A stretch of DNA of 37,336 nt. Source: a bacterium (lineage in GTDB: Bacteria > Patescibacteriota > Patescibacteriia > SG8-24). Positions 1-8,842 of this stretch are shown here, piece by piece. Position numbers and translations under genes: made by a program. Position 1 is the first letter of the stretch. Every line of letters begins with the position of its first letter. The stretch is taken from assembly GCA_023246195.1 (NCBI GenBank), contig JAHFIW010000009.1:1-37336 (forward strand), read 5' to 3'. A model generated the notes under the pieces. That model saw only the letters and a list, made by a program, of their open reading frames with translations, did not search any database and was not told the origin of the DNA.

Positions 1-566
1 AGGATGTAGCCGGCTAGCACGTATCCGGAAAGGTTCAGGATGAGCATGCCTTTTGCCTGGACTCCCGGGTCACTGACGATAAGTACGGGAAGAGCCGAGA
101 GCGCAGTCCAAAGCGGACCGTAGACCATCGGAGTGTCATACCATCTGGACCAGTCCGCGTGGTAGGCGGGATCATCCGTGAACGTGCCTGCCGGAGTGAC
201 ATACGGGTTACGCCCGTGAATGACCATGTTGCGCGCCATCAGCACGTTCCAGGCGTTGTCGGTCGAGCTGATTGGGACGGAGACCAAGGCAACCGAAAAA
301 AAGAGAATCGAAGCCGCTCCTATCGCCAGTCGCGAGAGGCGTTTTTTTGGTGAGAGCGTCGTGGCGGCAAATACCGCGACGATGACTGCGAGGAAGGTCG
401 TTGTGACGAAAGCGGCAACGAGTGGCAGCCTTATGGGGTTCAGCGGAGGAATGTTGGCGTCGTCGTATTTGCGAACCAGGAAGTTGACGAGCGCATATGC
501 GGCGGCATTGGCTGCGATGAGCGTGACCAATCCGAACATCGCCAGGATTTCTTTTCTCTTGACCAT
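1..566 (-). CDS. GT-C membrane glycosyltransferase (GT87/DUF2029-like), C-terminus cut by window edge
   Basis: An open frame reads from ATG at 566 to the left edge without a stop: 188 codons, so only the N-terminal part is present. It has a hydrophobic segment at about residues 7-26, a second at about 45-68, a third at about 75-95, then a loop with IHGRNPYVTPAG and later MVYGPLWTALSALPVLIV. An Asn-Pro-Tyr loop followed by Tyr-Gly-Pro-Leu before the next membrane helix is typical of polyprenyl-phosphate-sugar-dependent GT-C transferases (GT87 and relatives), which act on the outer face of the membrane. There is no Shine-Dalgarno. A TACACT -10-like hexamer ends 8 nt before the ATG, so the message may be leaderless. 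The family call is inferred from motifs; the sugar is unknown. Confidence 0.65.
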   Translation of the reverse strand, partial: MVKRKEILAMFGLVTLIAANAAAYALVNFLVRKYDDANIPPLNPIRLPLVAAFVTTTFLAVIVAVFAATTLSPKKRLSRLAIGAASILFFSVALVSVPISSTDNAWNVLMARNMVIHGRNPYVTPAGTFTDDPAYHADWSRWYDTPMVYGPLWTALSALPVLIVSDPGVQAKGMLILNLSGYVLAGYI

Positions 567-587
567 ACGGGAACAGTGTAGCATGGC

Positions 588-618
588 CAAAAAGAAAAAC
601 CCGCGCAAGGTGCGCGGG
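588..618 (-). terminator. Rho-independent terminator of the M1 aminopeptidase gene
   Basis: Seven-bp GC stem (600-606 with 612-618), 5-nt loop, followed on the minus strand by a T-rich tract (TTTTTCTTTTT). It lies 9 nt beyond the aminopeptidase stop codon. Confidence 0.85.
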
Positions 619-626
619 CGTAATGG

Positions 627-3221
627 TCAGGGCGTGAGCAGGGGCAGATTGCGATCTAGCCACCTGGCATTGTCGCGGATCCGCTCGACGCATTGTGCCA
701 CGGTCTTTGTCAGGCCCTCGGCGTGGTTGTCACGGAAGAACGTGGCGATGTCGTCGGCCGCCGCCTGAGTGGCTAGCGCCCCGGTTGCTGTTTTGATGAA
801 GCTGCCGAGCATCATGGCGTTACTTTCGTAACGTTTCTTCAGCTCCGGCCAGTGCGACTTCACGAACTCCCAGGCATAGATGGCCGGAAGCGACGGGTTG
901 GCCCGAACGCCAATCAGCACGTTGATGGCGTTTTGCGGGCGTACCACAGATGAGATGATGAGCGCGTAGACGTTCTTGAGCGTAGCGACGTCGGTCGCGC
1001 CACCGATTGCGCCGAGGATGCTCTCCTGCTCTTCCTGCGACGTCGTCCCAGAAAAGATGCCCATCAGCTGGTTCAGGCGGTTGCCCTCCGGGTCGTGGTG
1101 CGAGGCAGCCAATCGATAGACCGTCGTGCGGACGTCCGGATGGACGGCATCGATGTCGATGAGAGCCTGCGCGAACAGCGTTTCGGCCGTCGCGAGGACG
1201 TCCTCGTTGCCGCAGCTTCCGGCAGATCCCAGAAGCAGCGGACGTAGCATCGACTGGCTCGATGTCTCCTGCGCGCCTTCCTGGGGCTGCCAGCCGACCT
1301 TCGCGACGGCATCGCCCGTAAGCTCCCCAATGAACGTTCGCAGCGCGCCAGCCTCCGTATGGTGGTCGCAGAGCAGTTCCATGAGCGAACCGAGGTTGGC
1401 GAGCATGCTATGCCATACCGCATACTCGGTTTCGCCGCGATAACGCGAGACGGTATCACGGTAACGGTTGATGTCGGTCATGCCGGCACGACATAGCGCA
1501 AAGGCGTCATCCTCGATCCCGAGGCGTTCCTCGGCAGTGAGACGTCTTGCATCGAGCGCGAGCATGATTCTGCGGTGCCAGCTTTCCGAGACGTTTGCGC
1601 GATAGAAGCCGGCACGTCCGGCGTTCGGATGCATCCAAGCCGGCAAATGTTCGGCGTCAAAATGGTCGGGAATGACCATCTCGCCGGTGCGTTCAGTGAG
1701 CAGGTGCTCGAACTCGCCTTGGCCCGTCATGATCCTGACGGGAACGTTCCAGATGGCGTCATCGCCGCTTCCTTCGTAGAGGAAACGGTTCTGTGTCATG
1801 CGCAGAACGAGATCGTTCTTCTTCCTTTCCGTCGTGAAAGTGACGACCGGATAGCCGGGAATGTCCGTCCATTTGGTCATCAGCTCGCTGACGGGCTTCT
1901 TGGTGGCGTATTCGAGCGCCTCCCACAGATGGCGGGTGCGCGTGCTGCCGTAGGCGTTGCGCAGCATGTAGATGCGCATGCCGTCGCGGAAGCCGGCTTC
2001 TCCGATGTGCGTTTCGAGCATCCGCAAGAGCGAGCCGCCCTTGTCGTAGCTGATGTCGTCGAAAATCTCGTCGACGTCCCTGGAGCAGGGAATGGGCACT
2101 TCCACCGGATGAGTGCTCCGCATGCCGTCGAGACGCATGGCGTTGCAGCATTCGTCGGCAACGAACTGCGTCCAGACGTTCCATTCGGGATGCAGGTGAT
2201 TGACCGCCTTGGTCCCAAGATAGGTGGCGAAGCTCTCATTGAGATAGAGGCCGCTCCAGTCCGTCATGGTGGTCAGGTTGCCGAACCACTGATGCGCGAT
2301 TTCGTGGGCACAGATGGCGGTGACGGTGTGCAGCTGCTCCCGCGAGCAGTTGTACGAATCCACCAGCATATATGTTTCACGGAAGGTGATTGCTCCCCAG
2401 TTTTCCATGGCGCCGGCGCCGAAGTCCGGCACGGCGATCAGGTCCAACTTGGGCAAGGGGTACTCGGTGCCGAAGTACTCTTCGTAGTACTCTAGGAGTT
2501 TCACCGAGGTCTCGACCGCGTAGCGGGCAAGGTGGCTCTTTCCGTGCGTGGTCCAGCCGCGCACCACTACGCCGCGCTTCGTCGAGGCCTCGACTGACTC
2601 GAGATCGCCGACGATGAATGCCAGCAGGTAGGACGACATGTTTGGTGAGGGCGAGAAGGTCACGATTTTGCGACCGTCGGCGTAGCGCTCCGACTCGACT
2701 TCGCCGTTTGAAATCGCCACCAAGTCTTCCGGCACGTCCAGCGTGACGTTGTAGACCGCCTTGTCCGCGAGCTCATCCCGGAGGGGAAGGGCCCGGCGGG
2801 CATGAGTCGGCTCGAACTGCGACACGTACAGCTTGCGCTCCTGTTCGCCGACCTTGTAGGTACTGCGATAGAAGCCGACGAGGTCGTCCCTGATCACGCC
2901 GGAGAACGGCGAGACTCGCAGCACGATCGTTCCCACCTGCAGCTGACGCTTGAAGGTGAGAGTGAGGTGGTCGGTGTTCGGGTCGTGGTGCTTTTTGATC
3001 GGCTTTTGCGTCTTCCCGAATTGGGTGACGGTGATGTTGCCGATGGCCAGTTCCTCGTGGGCGTGCAGCGTCAGCGTGTTCGTCGGCTGCGGGGTTTTGG
3101 CGGTCAGGGTCACGTCGCCGGTGTAGGTGTCGTTGTCCGTATTGAGCGCGATGCGCACGTCGTAAACCAGCGGTTCCATGTCCTCGGGTAGCCGGTCAGA
3201 TGCGTTCTGCTGTTTCGTCAT
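627..3221 (-). CDS. pepN: M1 family zinc aminopeptidase (864 aa)
   Basis: Metallopeptidase that removes N-terminal residues from peptides, probably cytosolic because no signal peptide is seen. The exopeptidase motif GAMEN is at residues 270-274. The zinc motif HEIAH is at 306-310 with the third ligand E329 in NES, giving the exact HExxH-x18-E spacing. The transition-state tyrosine is Y392 in ISYDKGG. The usual N-terminal beta-barrel signature is present in altered form (ARRALPLRDE instead of ARRAFPCFDEP). The length matches the ERAP/PepN type with a C-terminal helical ERAP1_C-like domain. The ATG at 3221 has GGAG 7 nt upstream. It stands alone, downstream of the tRNA-cluster terminator and followed by its own terminator. 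The family assignment is secure; the substrate range is not known. Confidence 0.95.
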   Translation of the reverse strand: MTKQQNASDRLPEDMEPLVYDVRIALNTDNDTYTGDVTLTAKTPQPTNTLTLHAHEELAIGNITVTQFGKTQKPIKKHHDPNTDHLTLTFKRQLQVGTIVLRVSPFSGVIRDDLVGFYRSTYKVGEQERKLYVSQFEPTHARRALPLRDELADKAVYNVTLDVPEDLVAISNGEVESERYADGRKIVTFSPSPNMSSYLLAFIVGDLESVEASTKRGVVVRGWTTHGKSHLARYAVETSVKLLEYYEEYFGTEYPLPKLDLIAVPDFGAGAMENWGAITFRETYMLVDSYNCSREQLHTVTAICAHEIAHQWFGNLTTMTDWSGLYLNESFATYLGTKAVNHLHPEWNVWTQFVADECCNAMRLDGMRSTHPVEVPIPCSRDVDEIFDDISYDKGGSLLRMLETHIGEAGFRDGMRIYMLRNAYGSTRTRHLWEALEYATKKPVSELMTKWTDIPGYPVVTFTTERKKNDLVLRMTQNRFLYEGSGDDAIWNVPVRIMTGQGEFEHLLTERTGEMVIPDHFDAEHLPAWMHPNAGRAGFYRANVSESWHRRIMLALDARRLTAEERLGIEDDAFALCRAGMTDINRYRDTVSRYRGETEYAVWHSMLANLGSLMELLCDHHTEAGALRTFIGELTGDAVAKVGWQPQEGAQETSSQSMLRPLLLGSAGSCGNEDVLATAETLFAQALIDIDAVHPDVRTTVYRLAASHHDPEGNRLNQLMGIFSGTTSQEEQESILGAIGGATDVATLKNVYALIISSVVRPQNAINVLIGVRANPSLPAIYAWEFVKSHWPELKKRYESNAMMLGSFIKTATGALATQAAADDIATFFRDNHAEGLTKTVAQCVERIRDNARWLDRNLPLLTP

Positions 3222-3334
3222 TACTTTTCTCCATCCTGTTTTTGGGTCGCAAAGTATGAAAGAGCTGGCTCGAACTTAGCAGGGAGTCACGTTTTTGTAA
3301 AAGACCCGTTGCGTTTGCGTGATCCGCCTGTCGA

Positions 3335-3366
3335 CAAAAAATCCCCACCAAAGTGAGGATTTTTTG
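3335..3366 (-). terminator. Terminator of the tRNA / mgtC unit (bidirectional shape)
   Basis: Nine-bp stem 3340-3348 / 3353-3361 (one G-U on the minus strand), 4-nt loop, with T tracts on both sides. It lies 1 nt beyond the encoded CCA of tRNA-Gly. Confidence 0.8.
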
Positions 3367-3367
3367 T

Positions 3368-3441
3368 TGGAGCGGGTGGGGGGAATCGAACCCCCGTGGC
3401 CAGGTTGGAAACCTGGAGCTCTACCATTGAGCTACACCCGC
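3368..3441 (-). tRNA. tRNA-Gly(TCC)
   Basis: Complete cloverleaf on the minus strand. The acceptor is GCGGGTG / CACCCGC, the D-arm is GCTC/GAGC, and the anticodon stem CCAGG/CCTGG encloses TTTCCAA (anticodon TCC). The T-loop is TTCGATT. The discriminator T is followed by an encoded CCA (3368-3370). Last gene of the tRNA unit. Confidence 0.97.
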
Positions 3442-3445
3442 ACGC

Positions 3446-3521
3446 TGGTCGGGGCGACAGGATTCGAACCTGCGACCCTCTGCTCCCAAAGCAGATGCGC
3501 TAGCCACTGCGCTACGCCCCG
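3446..3521 (-). tRNA. tRNA-Pro(TGG)
   Basis: Cloverleaf with anticodon loop TTTGGGA (anticodon TGG) and T-loop TTCGAAT. Taking C1 at 3521 gives a perfect 7-bp acceptor CGGGGCG/CGCCCCG with the C1:G72 pair usual for bacterial tRNA-Pro. Discriminator A, encoded CCA at 3446-3448. Only 4 nt separate it from tRNA-Gly. Confidence 0.97.
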
Positions 3522-3563
3522 GCGCCGTTCTCCGCATCATGCTTATAGAAAATCCGCCTTTTC

Positions 3564-3638
3564 TGGTGCCGAGAGCCAGGATTGAACTGGCGACGCAAGG
3601 ATTTTCAGTCCTTCGCTCTACCACTGAGCTACCTCGGC
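3564..3638 (-). tRNA. tRNA-Phe(GAA)
   Basis: Cloverleaf with acceptor GCCGAGG/TCTCGGC (one G-U), anticodon stem AAGGA/TCCTT, loop CTGAAAA (anticodon GAA) and T-loop TTCAATC. Discriminator A and encoded CCA at 3564-3566. It lies 32 nt beyond the mgtC stop, with no terminator between. Confidence 0.97.
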
Positions 3639-3670
3639 ACGGAAAACACGGATCTTCTGTATGGCAACTT

Positions 3671-4192
3671 CTAACGCTCTGCCGTTTCGTGGTCATGGTC
3701 CGGCGAGTCTTCGTCGTGCTCGTACTTTGGCGGATGGCTCTTGGTGTATACTCGCACGCGAGCCACGAGCTTGCTCAACACCAGGAAGGTGAAGAATACG
3801 AACAGCGTAGTCACGATGGCTTCAAAGTAGAAACCCATGCCGACGGCAATACCGAGACCGGCGACGACCCACAGCGTTGCGGCAGTTGTCAGTCCGACGA
3901 CGTTGCCCTTGCCGTTCGATGGGCGGAGAATCGCTCCGGCGCCGATGAAACCGATGCCAGTGACAATCTGCGCGGCAATACGTGCGGGATCAATTCCTTG
4001 AATGACGGGGGAGATTTCAAGGACTCTGACCGATGCGATGGTCATGAGCGTTGATCCAAGCCCAACCATCACGTTCGTGCGCAGACCTGCCGGCTTGTGG
4101 TGATATTCCCGCTCAACGCCAATGAGCGCCGAAATCATCGTAATGAGCATCAGGCGGGTAAACGCTTCTGAATTCGTGATTGTCGTAAGCAT
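3671..4192 (-). CDS. mgtC: MgtC/SapB family membrane protein (173 aa)
   Basis: Inner-membrane protein of the MgtC/SapB family. The N-terminal hydrophobic helix runs into the family signature ALIGVEREYHHKPAGLRTN (about residues 13-31), followed by VMVGLGSTL, GIGFIGAGAILR and VVGLTTAATLW, which match the conserved MgtC core of about four helices. The C-terminal tail is charged and rich in His/Asp/Glu (HDEDSPDHDHE), a possible metal-binding end. A longer frame reaches 4237 but would overlap tRNA-Ile, so the ATG at 4192, 8 nt after the tRNA CCA, is taken. No Shine-Dalgarno is visible. The gene lies inside a tRNA transcription unit, with tRNA-Ile upstream and tRNA-Phe, -Pro and -Gly downstream. 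MgtC proteins are linked to Mg2+ limitation and P-type ATPase modulation in other bacteria; the role here is unknown. Confidence 0.9.
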   Translation of the reverse strand: MLTTITNSEAFTRLMLITMISALIGVEREYHHKPAGLRTNVMVGLGSTLMTIASVRVLEISPVIQGIDPARIAAQIVTGIGFIGAGAILRPSNGKGNVVGLTTAATLWVVAGLGIAVGMGFYFEAIVTTLFVFFTFLVLSKLVARVRVYTKSHPPKYEHDEDSPDHDHETAER

Positions 4193-4200
4193 AATTTGCG

Positions 4201-4277
4201 TGGTGGGCGTGGATGGAGTCGAACCATCGACCTTCACATTATCAGTGTGACGCTCTAACCAACTGAGCTACACGCCC
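4201..4277 (-). tRNA. tRNA-Ile(GAT)
   Basis: Cloverleaf with acceptor GGGCGTG/CACGCCC, anticodon stem TCACA/TGTGA, loop CTGATAA (anticodon GAT) and T-loop TTCGACT. Discriminator A, encoded CCA at 4201-4203. In many bacteria this tRNA is the 16S-23S spacer tRNA. Here it is the first gene of a separate unit downstream of a 16S that has its own terminator. Confidence 0.97.
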
Positions 4278-4313
4278 TTAGTTGTTGTTCCGCTACGATA
4301 ATACGACTGCGAC

Positions 4314-4342
4314 ACTATAGCAAGGGTCTTTGTATCTGACAA
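4314..4342 (-). promoter_or_regulatory. Promoter of the tRNA-Ile / mgtC / tRNA unit
   Basis: On the minus strand: TTGTCA (4337-4342), 17-nt spacer, TATAGT (4314-4319). The predicted start is about 30 nt before tRNA-Ile. This stretch between tRNA-Ile and 16S (4278-4647) also holds the 16S terminator and the 3' half of the 16S processing stem, but no gene. Confidence 0.75.
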
Positions 4343-4406
4343 GACCTTCAAAGAAGGGCTATTTTGGCTTTGTTGAGGTAAGAATATGACATAAAGGCAT
4401 TGGACG

Positions 4407-4434
4407 AAAAAACCACCCCTGAATAAGGTGGTTT
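4407..4434 (-). terminator. Terminator after the lone 16S gene
   Basis: Stem 4410-4417 / 4427-4434 (8 bp, AAACCACC/GGTGGTTT), 9-nt loop, and a short T tract (the last stem Ts plus three more) on the minus strand. It lies beyond the 3' half of the processing stem and before the tRNA promoter, so 16S transcription probably ends here. Confidence 0.65.
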
Positions 4435-4458
4435 CTCCGCCAAGGCCATACCTGGGGC

Positions 4459-4497
4459 CTTTGGCAATGTGAACGAGACAGGAATTGAATCTATTCC
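4459..4497 (-). other. 3' strand of the 16S precursor processing stem
   Basis: Positions 4459-4481 are the reverse complement of 6291-6313 except for one mismatch (22 of 23, including 17 perfect in a row at 4465-4481). Positions 4487-4497 are the exact reverse complement of 6233-6243. The two strands flank the 16S gene and would form the long stalk cut by RNase III in other bacteria. Confidence 0.85.
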
Positions 4498-4647
4498 ATC
4501 GAGCGAGAACTGAAACGTTTTGAGGCGTTTTCAGTTGTATAACCTTCTACAATTTGCATTGAGATGGTACGACCTAGGAGATTTAACCTTGCGGTTAATC
4601 TTGCATCAAGGAGGCAATTGCGCTCCTCGATGAATTTCTACTCCCTA

Positions 4648-6154
<1,507 letters not shown>

Positions 6155-6232
6155 AGTAGCACCGAAGTGCTATCTTCCATACCGTCCGTGAACTTGCGTT
6201 CCCCGGACAGTCAGTTGAACCGAAAACTCTTT

Positions 6233-6313
6233 GGAATAGATTCTCTTCGTCTGCATGCTGCTTGACACAACATACAGACCCTTATTCAGGCTGTCTCGTT
6301 CACATTGTCAAAG
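6233..6313 (-). other. 16S leader: 5' strand of processing stem and boxA-like element
   Basis: 6291-6313 and 6233-6243 pair with the trailer at 4459-4481 and 4487-4497. On the minus strand 6304-6316 reads GAACTTTGACAAT, close to the rrn antitermination boxA (GCTCTTTAACAAT in E. coli). It is preceded by a 6-bp hairpin (6322-6327 / 6333-6338) in the place where boxB sits in E. coli. The boxB/boxA reading is inference from position and similarity. Confidence 0.65.
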
Positions 6314-6346
6314 TTCTCATCCTTCGGACTTCCCGAAGCTTCCCGC

Positions 6347-6375
6347 ATGATACTTTTGGCACCAAATGGTGTCAA
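6347..6375 (-). promoter_or_regulatory. 16S promoter P2
   Basis: Minus strand TTGACA (6370-6375), 17-nt spacer, TATCAT (6347-6352). Predicted start near 6340, about 185 nt before mature 16S. Confidence 0.8.
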
Positions 6376-6448
6376 GAGTCACTGGAAAATAATAGAGCGT
6401 CCGATGCGGTGCGTCTATAATCTGAAGGGCATCGAATGCTCGTCCGAG

Positions 6449-6477
6449 AGTATACGTTGTGGATAATGGGCTGTCAA
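6449..6477 (-). promoter_or_regulatory. 16S promoter P1
   Basis: Minus strand TTGACA (6472-6477), 17-nt spacer, TATACT (6449-6454): a near-consensus sigma-70 promoter 102 nt upstream of P2. Tandem P1/P2 is a classic rrn arrangement. The rest of the 6155-6685 gap, about 6480-6645, holds no gene that I can see. Confidence 0.85.
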
Positions 6478-6645
6478 GGGGGAGTCATAAAAATGGTTTC
6501 CGGGTAATTTATTAGGCTTAATTTAGGGTTAAAAGTGCGAAAAATGACTTTGGGACAGAGCCGTAAAGAGTATCCGAAAAAGCACATGTTCGTGATGCGT
6601 GATTTGCAAAAAGGGAAACAGTCATCCCCATGATGTCCCCATTAT

Positions 6646-6673
6646 AAGAAAAGACACCTCATGACGAGGTGTC
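6646..6673 (-). terminator. Terminator of the 294-aa gene
   Basis: Perfect 8-bp stem GACACCTC/GAGGTGTC (6653-6660 / 6666-6673), 5-nt loop, then TTTTCTT on the minus strand, 12 nt past the stop codon. Confidence 0.85.
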
Positions 6674-6685
6674 GATGCGTGAAGG

Positions 6686-7570
6686 TCAGGGCGTCTTGGG
6701 CAGGATGAAGCCTGTTGGGGTGAGCGATCGTTCGTCAACCCATGCGAAGTCGTACGTCGCGTCCGTCGCCTCACGGCGGGCGATTTCGATGCACGTGCCC
6801 CTGATCAGGGCTTCTTCGGTGTAGGGGTGCTTGTTTTTTCCGTCGGCATCACGTTTGCCTCGTTGGATTTCGCCGAGTCTTGAACGCACTCGCGCCTTAC
6901 ACCGGCCGTCAAAGTCCGGAGGACGGAGCCTTGGCTCTTTTTCGAGGTCGCGGACGCGTTTTTCGATGTACTCGCGTTTGACGGCAGAGAGGAACTCCGC
7001 GAAACGCTGCTCGTTCGGCGTGCGTTGGCTGTCGGGATTTTTTGACCATTTTCCGGTGCCGGACGCATATGCCAGGCCAAGCTGCTTCATTTGCACTTGG
7101 TATTTTTTCTTGAGATGCCTCGTTCGGCGAAGCACGGTGAGCACGACGCCTTGTTCGTCATTGGCGTAACGAACGGCGTACTCAGGATCGGAAACGATTG
7201 AAAAGTGGCCGTTTTTCGGGATGTTCAGGTCCACTTTGACTAATCCCGTGTCGTCGAGGCGGTAGCTGTGACACTGCGCACCTACGCCGATGATCGACAG
7301 TTGCGGTGCGATTTCGCACAACCGCGTGTTGAACAAGTAATGCTCGTCGTACTTGGTCATGAGCCATTTGAGTGGCGGGCGGATGATGCCGGCGTTCTCC
7401 GGGATGATAACGTCGCGCAATCCGGAAACCGAGCTGCCCAGCGTTTCTCGAAGGCCGGGACCCCATCCGAGAAGCAGTCGTAGCCGAGGGAAATGCACCC
7501 ATTTGGGAACCAGTTCCCGGTCACGAAATTTTATCGGTTGCTGAATGCTGGCGAGTCGCTTGTTTTTCAC
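6686..7570 (-). CDS. Hypothetical basic protein, 294 aa
   Basis: Not recognised. The frame stays open to 7597, but AGGAGG sits 6 nt before a GTG at 7570, whereas nothing precedes the ATGs at 7594-7597, so the GTG start (KNKRLASIQQ...) is chosen. No signal peptide or membrane helix. The protein is rich in Arg/Lys, with a central segment RRTRHLKKKYQVQMKQL and a C-terminal third (about residues 190-260) of alternating charged stretches that could bind nucleic acid. The N-terminal third is more hydrophobic (PRLRLLLGWGPGL, LFNTRLCEIAPQLSIIGVG). It is a single-gene unit between the 16S promoters and the His-rich gene. Expression is supported by the SD and terminator; function is unknown. Confidence 0.75.
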   Translation of the reverse strand: MKNKRLASIQQPIKFRDRELVPKWVHFPRLRLLLGWGPGLRETLGSSVSGLRDVIIPENAGIIRPPLKWLMTKYDEHYLFNTRLCEIAPQLSIIGVGAQCHSYRLDDTGLVKVDLNIPKNGHFSIVSDPEYAVRYANDEQGVVLTVLRRTRHLKKKYQVQMKQLGLAYASGTGKWSKNPDSQRTPNEQRFAEFLSAVKREYIEKRVRDLEKEPRLRPPDFDGRCKARVRSRLGEIQRGKRDADGKNKHPYTEEALIRGTCIEIARREATDATYDFAWVDERSLTPTGFILPKTP

Positions 7571-7675
7571 TGAATGCCTCCTTCCGTGCCGCATCATTGC
7601 GGCGGCACGAACAGAAAAATCTAAGCAAAAAATAGTCGTTTTGTCAACGGTGCGGCAAGCATGTCGTGATGGTAA

Positions 7676-7705
7676 TAAAAACCGGTCATTTTTAAATATG
7701 ACCGG
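7676..7705 (-). terminator. Terminator of the His-rich gene
   Basis: Perfect 8-bp stem CCGGTCAT/ATGACCGG (7682-7689 / 7698-7705), 8-nt loop, TTTTTATT on the minus strand. Continued pairing of the stem ends makes it strong. Confidence 0.85.
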
Positions 7706-7729
7706 CAGGGGGTGCGCCGAAGCGGCAGG

Positions 7730-7921
7730 TTACTTGCCCTTGTGATGCGCCGCGTGATGCGCCGCATGGTGCGCCGCGTGATGTTTCGCGTGATGCGCCG
7801 GGTGATGGGACGAAGGGGTCTTGCCATGATGGCTTGACTTGGCTTCGGCGAGCGCAGGCGTGATTGCCATGAGGGCAAACGCGAGTGCCGCGAAAGAGAC
7901 GATTTTGGCGAGCTGTGACAT
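7730..7921 (-). CDS. Secreted histidine-rich mini-protein (63 aa)
   Basis: The start at ATG 7921 has GGAG 6 nt upstream; a longer open frame to 8197 would overlap trmD and has no such site. Residues 1-26 form a signal peptide: a short basic start, hydrophobic core IVSFAALAFALMAI, and an ALAEA cleavage region. The mature part is about 37 residues and contains seven HH pairs (14 His), ending in HHAAHHAAHHAAHHKGK, a four-residue HHAA repeat that also shows as a 12-bp repeat in the DNA. Beyond His it is Ala, Lys, Ser and Pro. Such peptides bind Zn, Ni or Cu, so metal binding or buffering at the cell surface is a reasonable inference. It is not close to the znu genes. No known family is recognised. 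Confidence 0.8.
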   Translation of the reverse strand: MSQLAKIVSFAALAFALMAITPALAEAKSSHHGKTPSSHHPAHHAKHHAAHHAAHHAAHHKGK

Positions 7922-7995
7922 GGCTGACTCCTGCTGTTCTGCGAAAGAACTGACCGTGGGAATGGTCGACCATCCTGTCGAAGATGGTACTGGCA

Positions 7996-8024
7996 ATGAT
8001 ATACCGCAAAAAAATAACGCGCAA
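7996..8024 (-). promoter_or_regulatory. Promoter of the His-rich gene, overlapping the trmD terminator
   Basis: Minus strand TTGCGC (8019-8024), 17-nt spacer, TATCAT (7996-8001). The -35 hexamer is part of the trmD terminator hairpin. The resulting leader of about 70 nt contains a small hairpin (ACCATC/GATGGT, 7970-7989). Confidence 0.5.
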
Positions 8025-8034
8025 TACGCGCTAT
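8007..8034 (-). terminator. Terminator of trmD, overlapping its stop codon
   Basis: Eight-bp stem 8014-8021 / 8027-8034 (one G-U), 5-nt loop, seven Ts on the minus strand. The trmD stop codon (8031-8033) lies inside the stem. Confidence 0.85.
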
Positions 8035-8702
8035 TTCGTCGGTTTTTGCTGCTTTTTTCGCCAGTCTTCGATTTTGGCATGGTCGCCGCCGGTGAGCACT
8101 TCGGGGACGGACCAACGTTGACCCTTCTTGGGTTCGAAAACTTCGGGGCGGGTGTACTGGGGGTGTTCGGTGATGCCTTCCTCGGAGTGGGATTCACGAT
8201 CGAGCGAGGCGCTTTTGCCGAGGACGCCTTTTACCTGACGTGAGATGGAGTCGATGGCCGTCATGGCCGGCAATTCACCGCCAGTCAGCACGAAGTCGCC
8301 TATGGAGATTTCTTCGTCGGCCAAATGTTCTGCCACGCGCTCGTCGACGCCCTCATAGCGGCCGCACAGCAGCACGATGCGCGAGTACTTTGCCAAACGC
8401 ACCGCATCCTCATGCATGAAGCGCTTCCCTTTAGCGGACATCAAAAGCACGCGCGTCTTCTTTTTTGCGCCGAGCGCCTTCAGCGCCTTGAGCGCGCGAT
8501 AAAATGGACCGACTTGCATGACCATGCCCGGTCCTCCGCCGTAGGGCTTGTCGTCCACGCGGTTGTGCTTATTGTCGGCCCAGTCGCGCAGATCGTGTAC
8601 GCGAATATCCAAAATGCCGGCCTCTACGGCGCGTTTGATGATGGACTCCGAGAAGTAACTCTCGAACATCGCGGGGAAGATGGTCAGGACGTCGAATTGC
8701 AT
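8031..8702 (-). CDS. trmD: tRNA (guanine-N1-)-methyltransferase TrmD (223 aa)
   Basis: Methylates G37 of tRNAs with G36 (Leu, Pro, Arg) using S-adenosylmethionine, which prevents frameshifting. The SPOUT trefoil-knot motifs are clear: DDKPYGGGPGMVMQ (50-63), LLCGRYEGVDERV (111-123) and SIGDFVLTGGELPAM (133-147). The length is typical of the family. The ATG at 8702 has no Shine-Dalgarno. A TACACT -10-like hexamer ends 6 nt before it, so the message may start at or next to the AUG. The gene follows rpsP and khpA in the usual relative order, but a sigma factor gene lies between and rimM is absent from the cluster. Confidence 0.97.
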   Translation of the reverse strand: MQFDVLTIFPAMFESYFSESIIKRAVEAGILDIRVHDLRDWADNKHNRVDDKPYGGGPGMVMQVGPFYRALKALKALGAKKKTRVLLMSAKGKRFMHEDAVRLAKYSRIVLLCGRYEGVDERVAEHLADEEISIGDFVLTGGELPAMTAIDSISRQVKGVLGKSASLDRESHSEEGITEHPQYTRPEVFEPKKGQRWSVPEVLTGGDHAKIEDWRKKQQKPTK

Positions 8703-8842
8703 AGTGACAGTGTACCCTACAGCGACCGGCCCGTCTTGACAATGGTCGCGGTCATTCGGCTACAGGCACGCGATAGGCCGTGATGTCGTAAGCCGTTCAA
8801 GCATGCCAGTCGCGCGCCGGTCGGACGAGCGCGTCCGTCGAT

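Noticed and set aside
220-768. Plus-strand open frame of 182 aa
   Set aside because: It runs antisense through the GT-C gene, its terminator and the aminopeptidase end; no SD, no protein-like composition.
1575-2495. Plus-strand open frame of 306 aa inside the aminopeptidase gene
   Set aside because: Antisense to a well-supported M1 peptidase; no family similarity.
4193-4237. Longer start of the MgtC protein (188 aa)
   Set aside because: It would overlap tRNA-Ile; the added residues have no MgtC similarity.
7739-7806. Short tandem repeat as a possible CRISPR or VNTR locus
   Set aside because: The 12-bp period encodes the HHAA repeats of the His-rich protein; no spacers. Copy-number variation remains possible.
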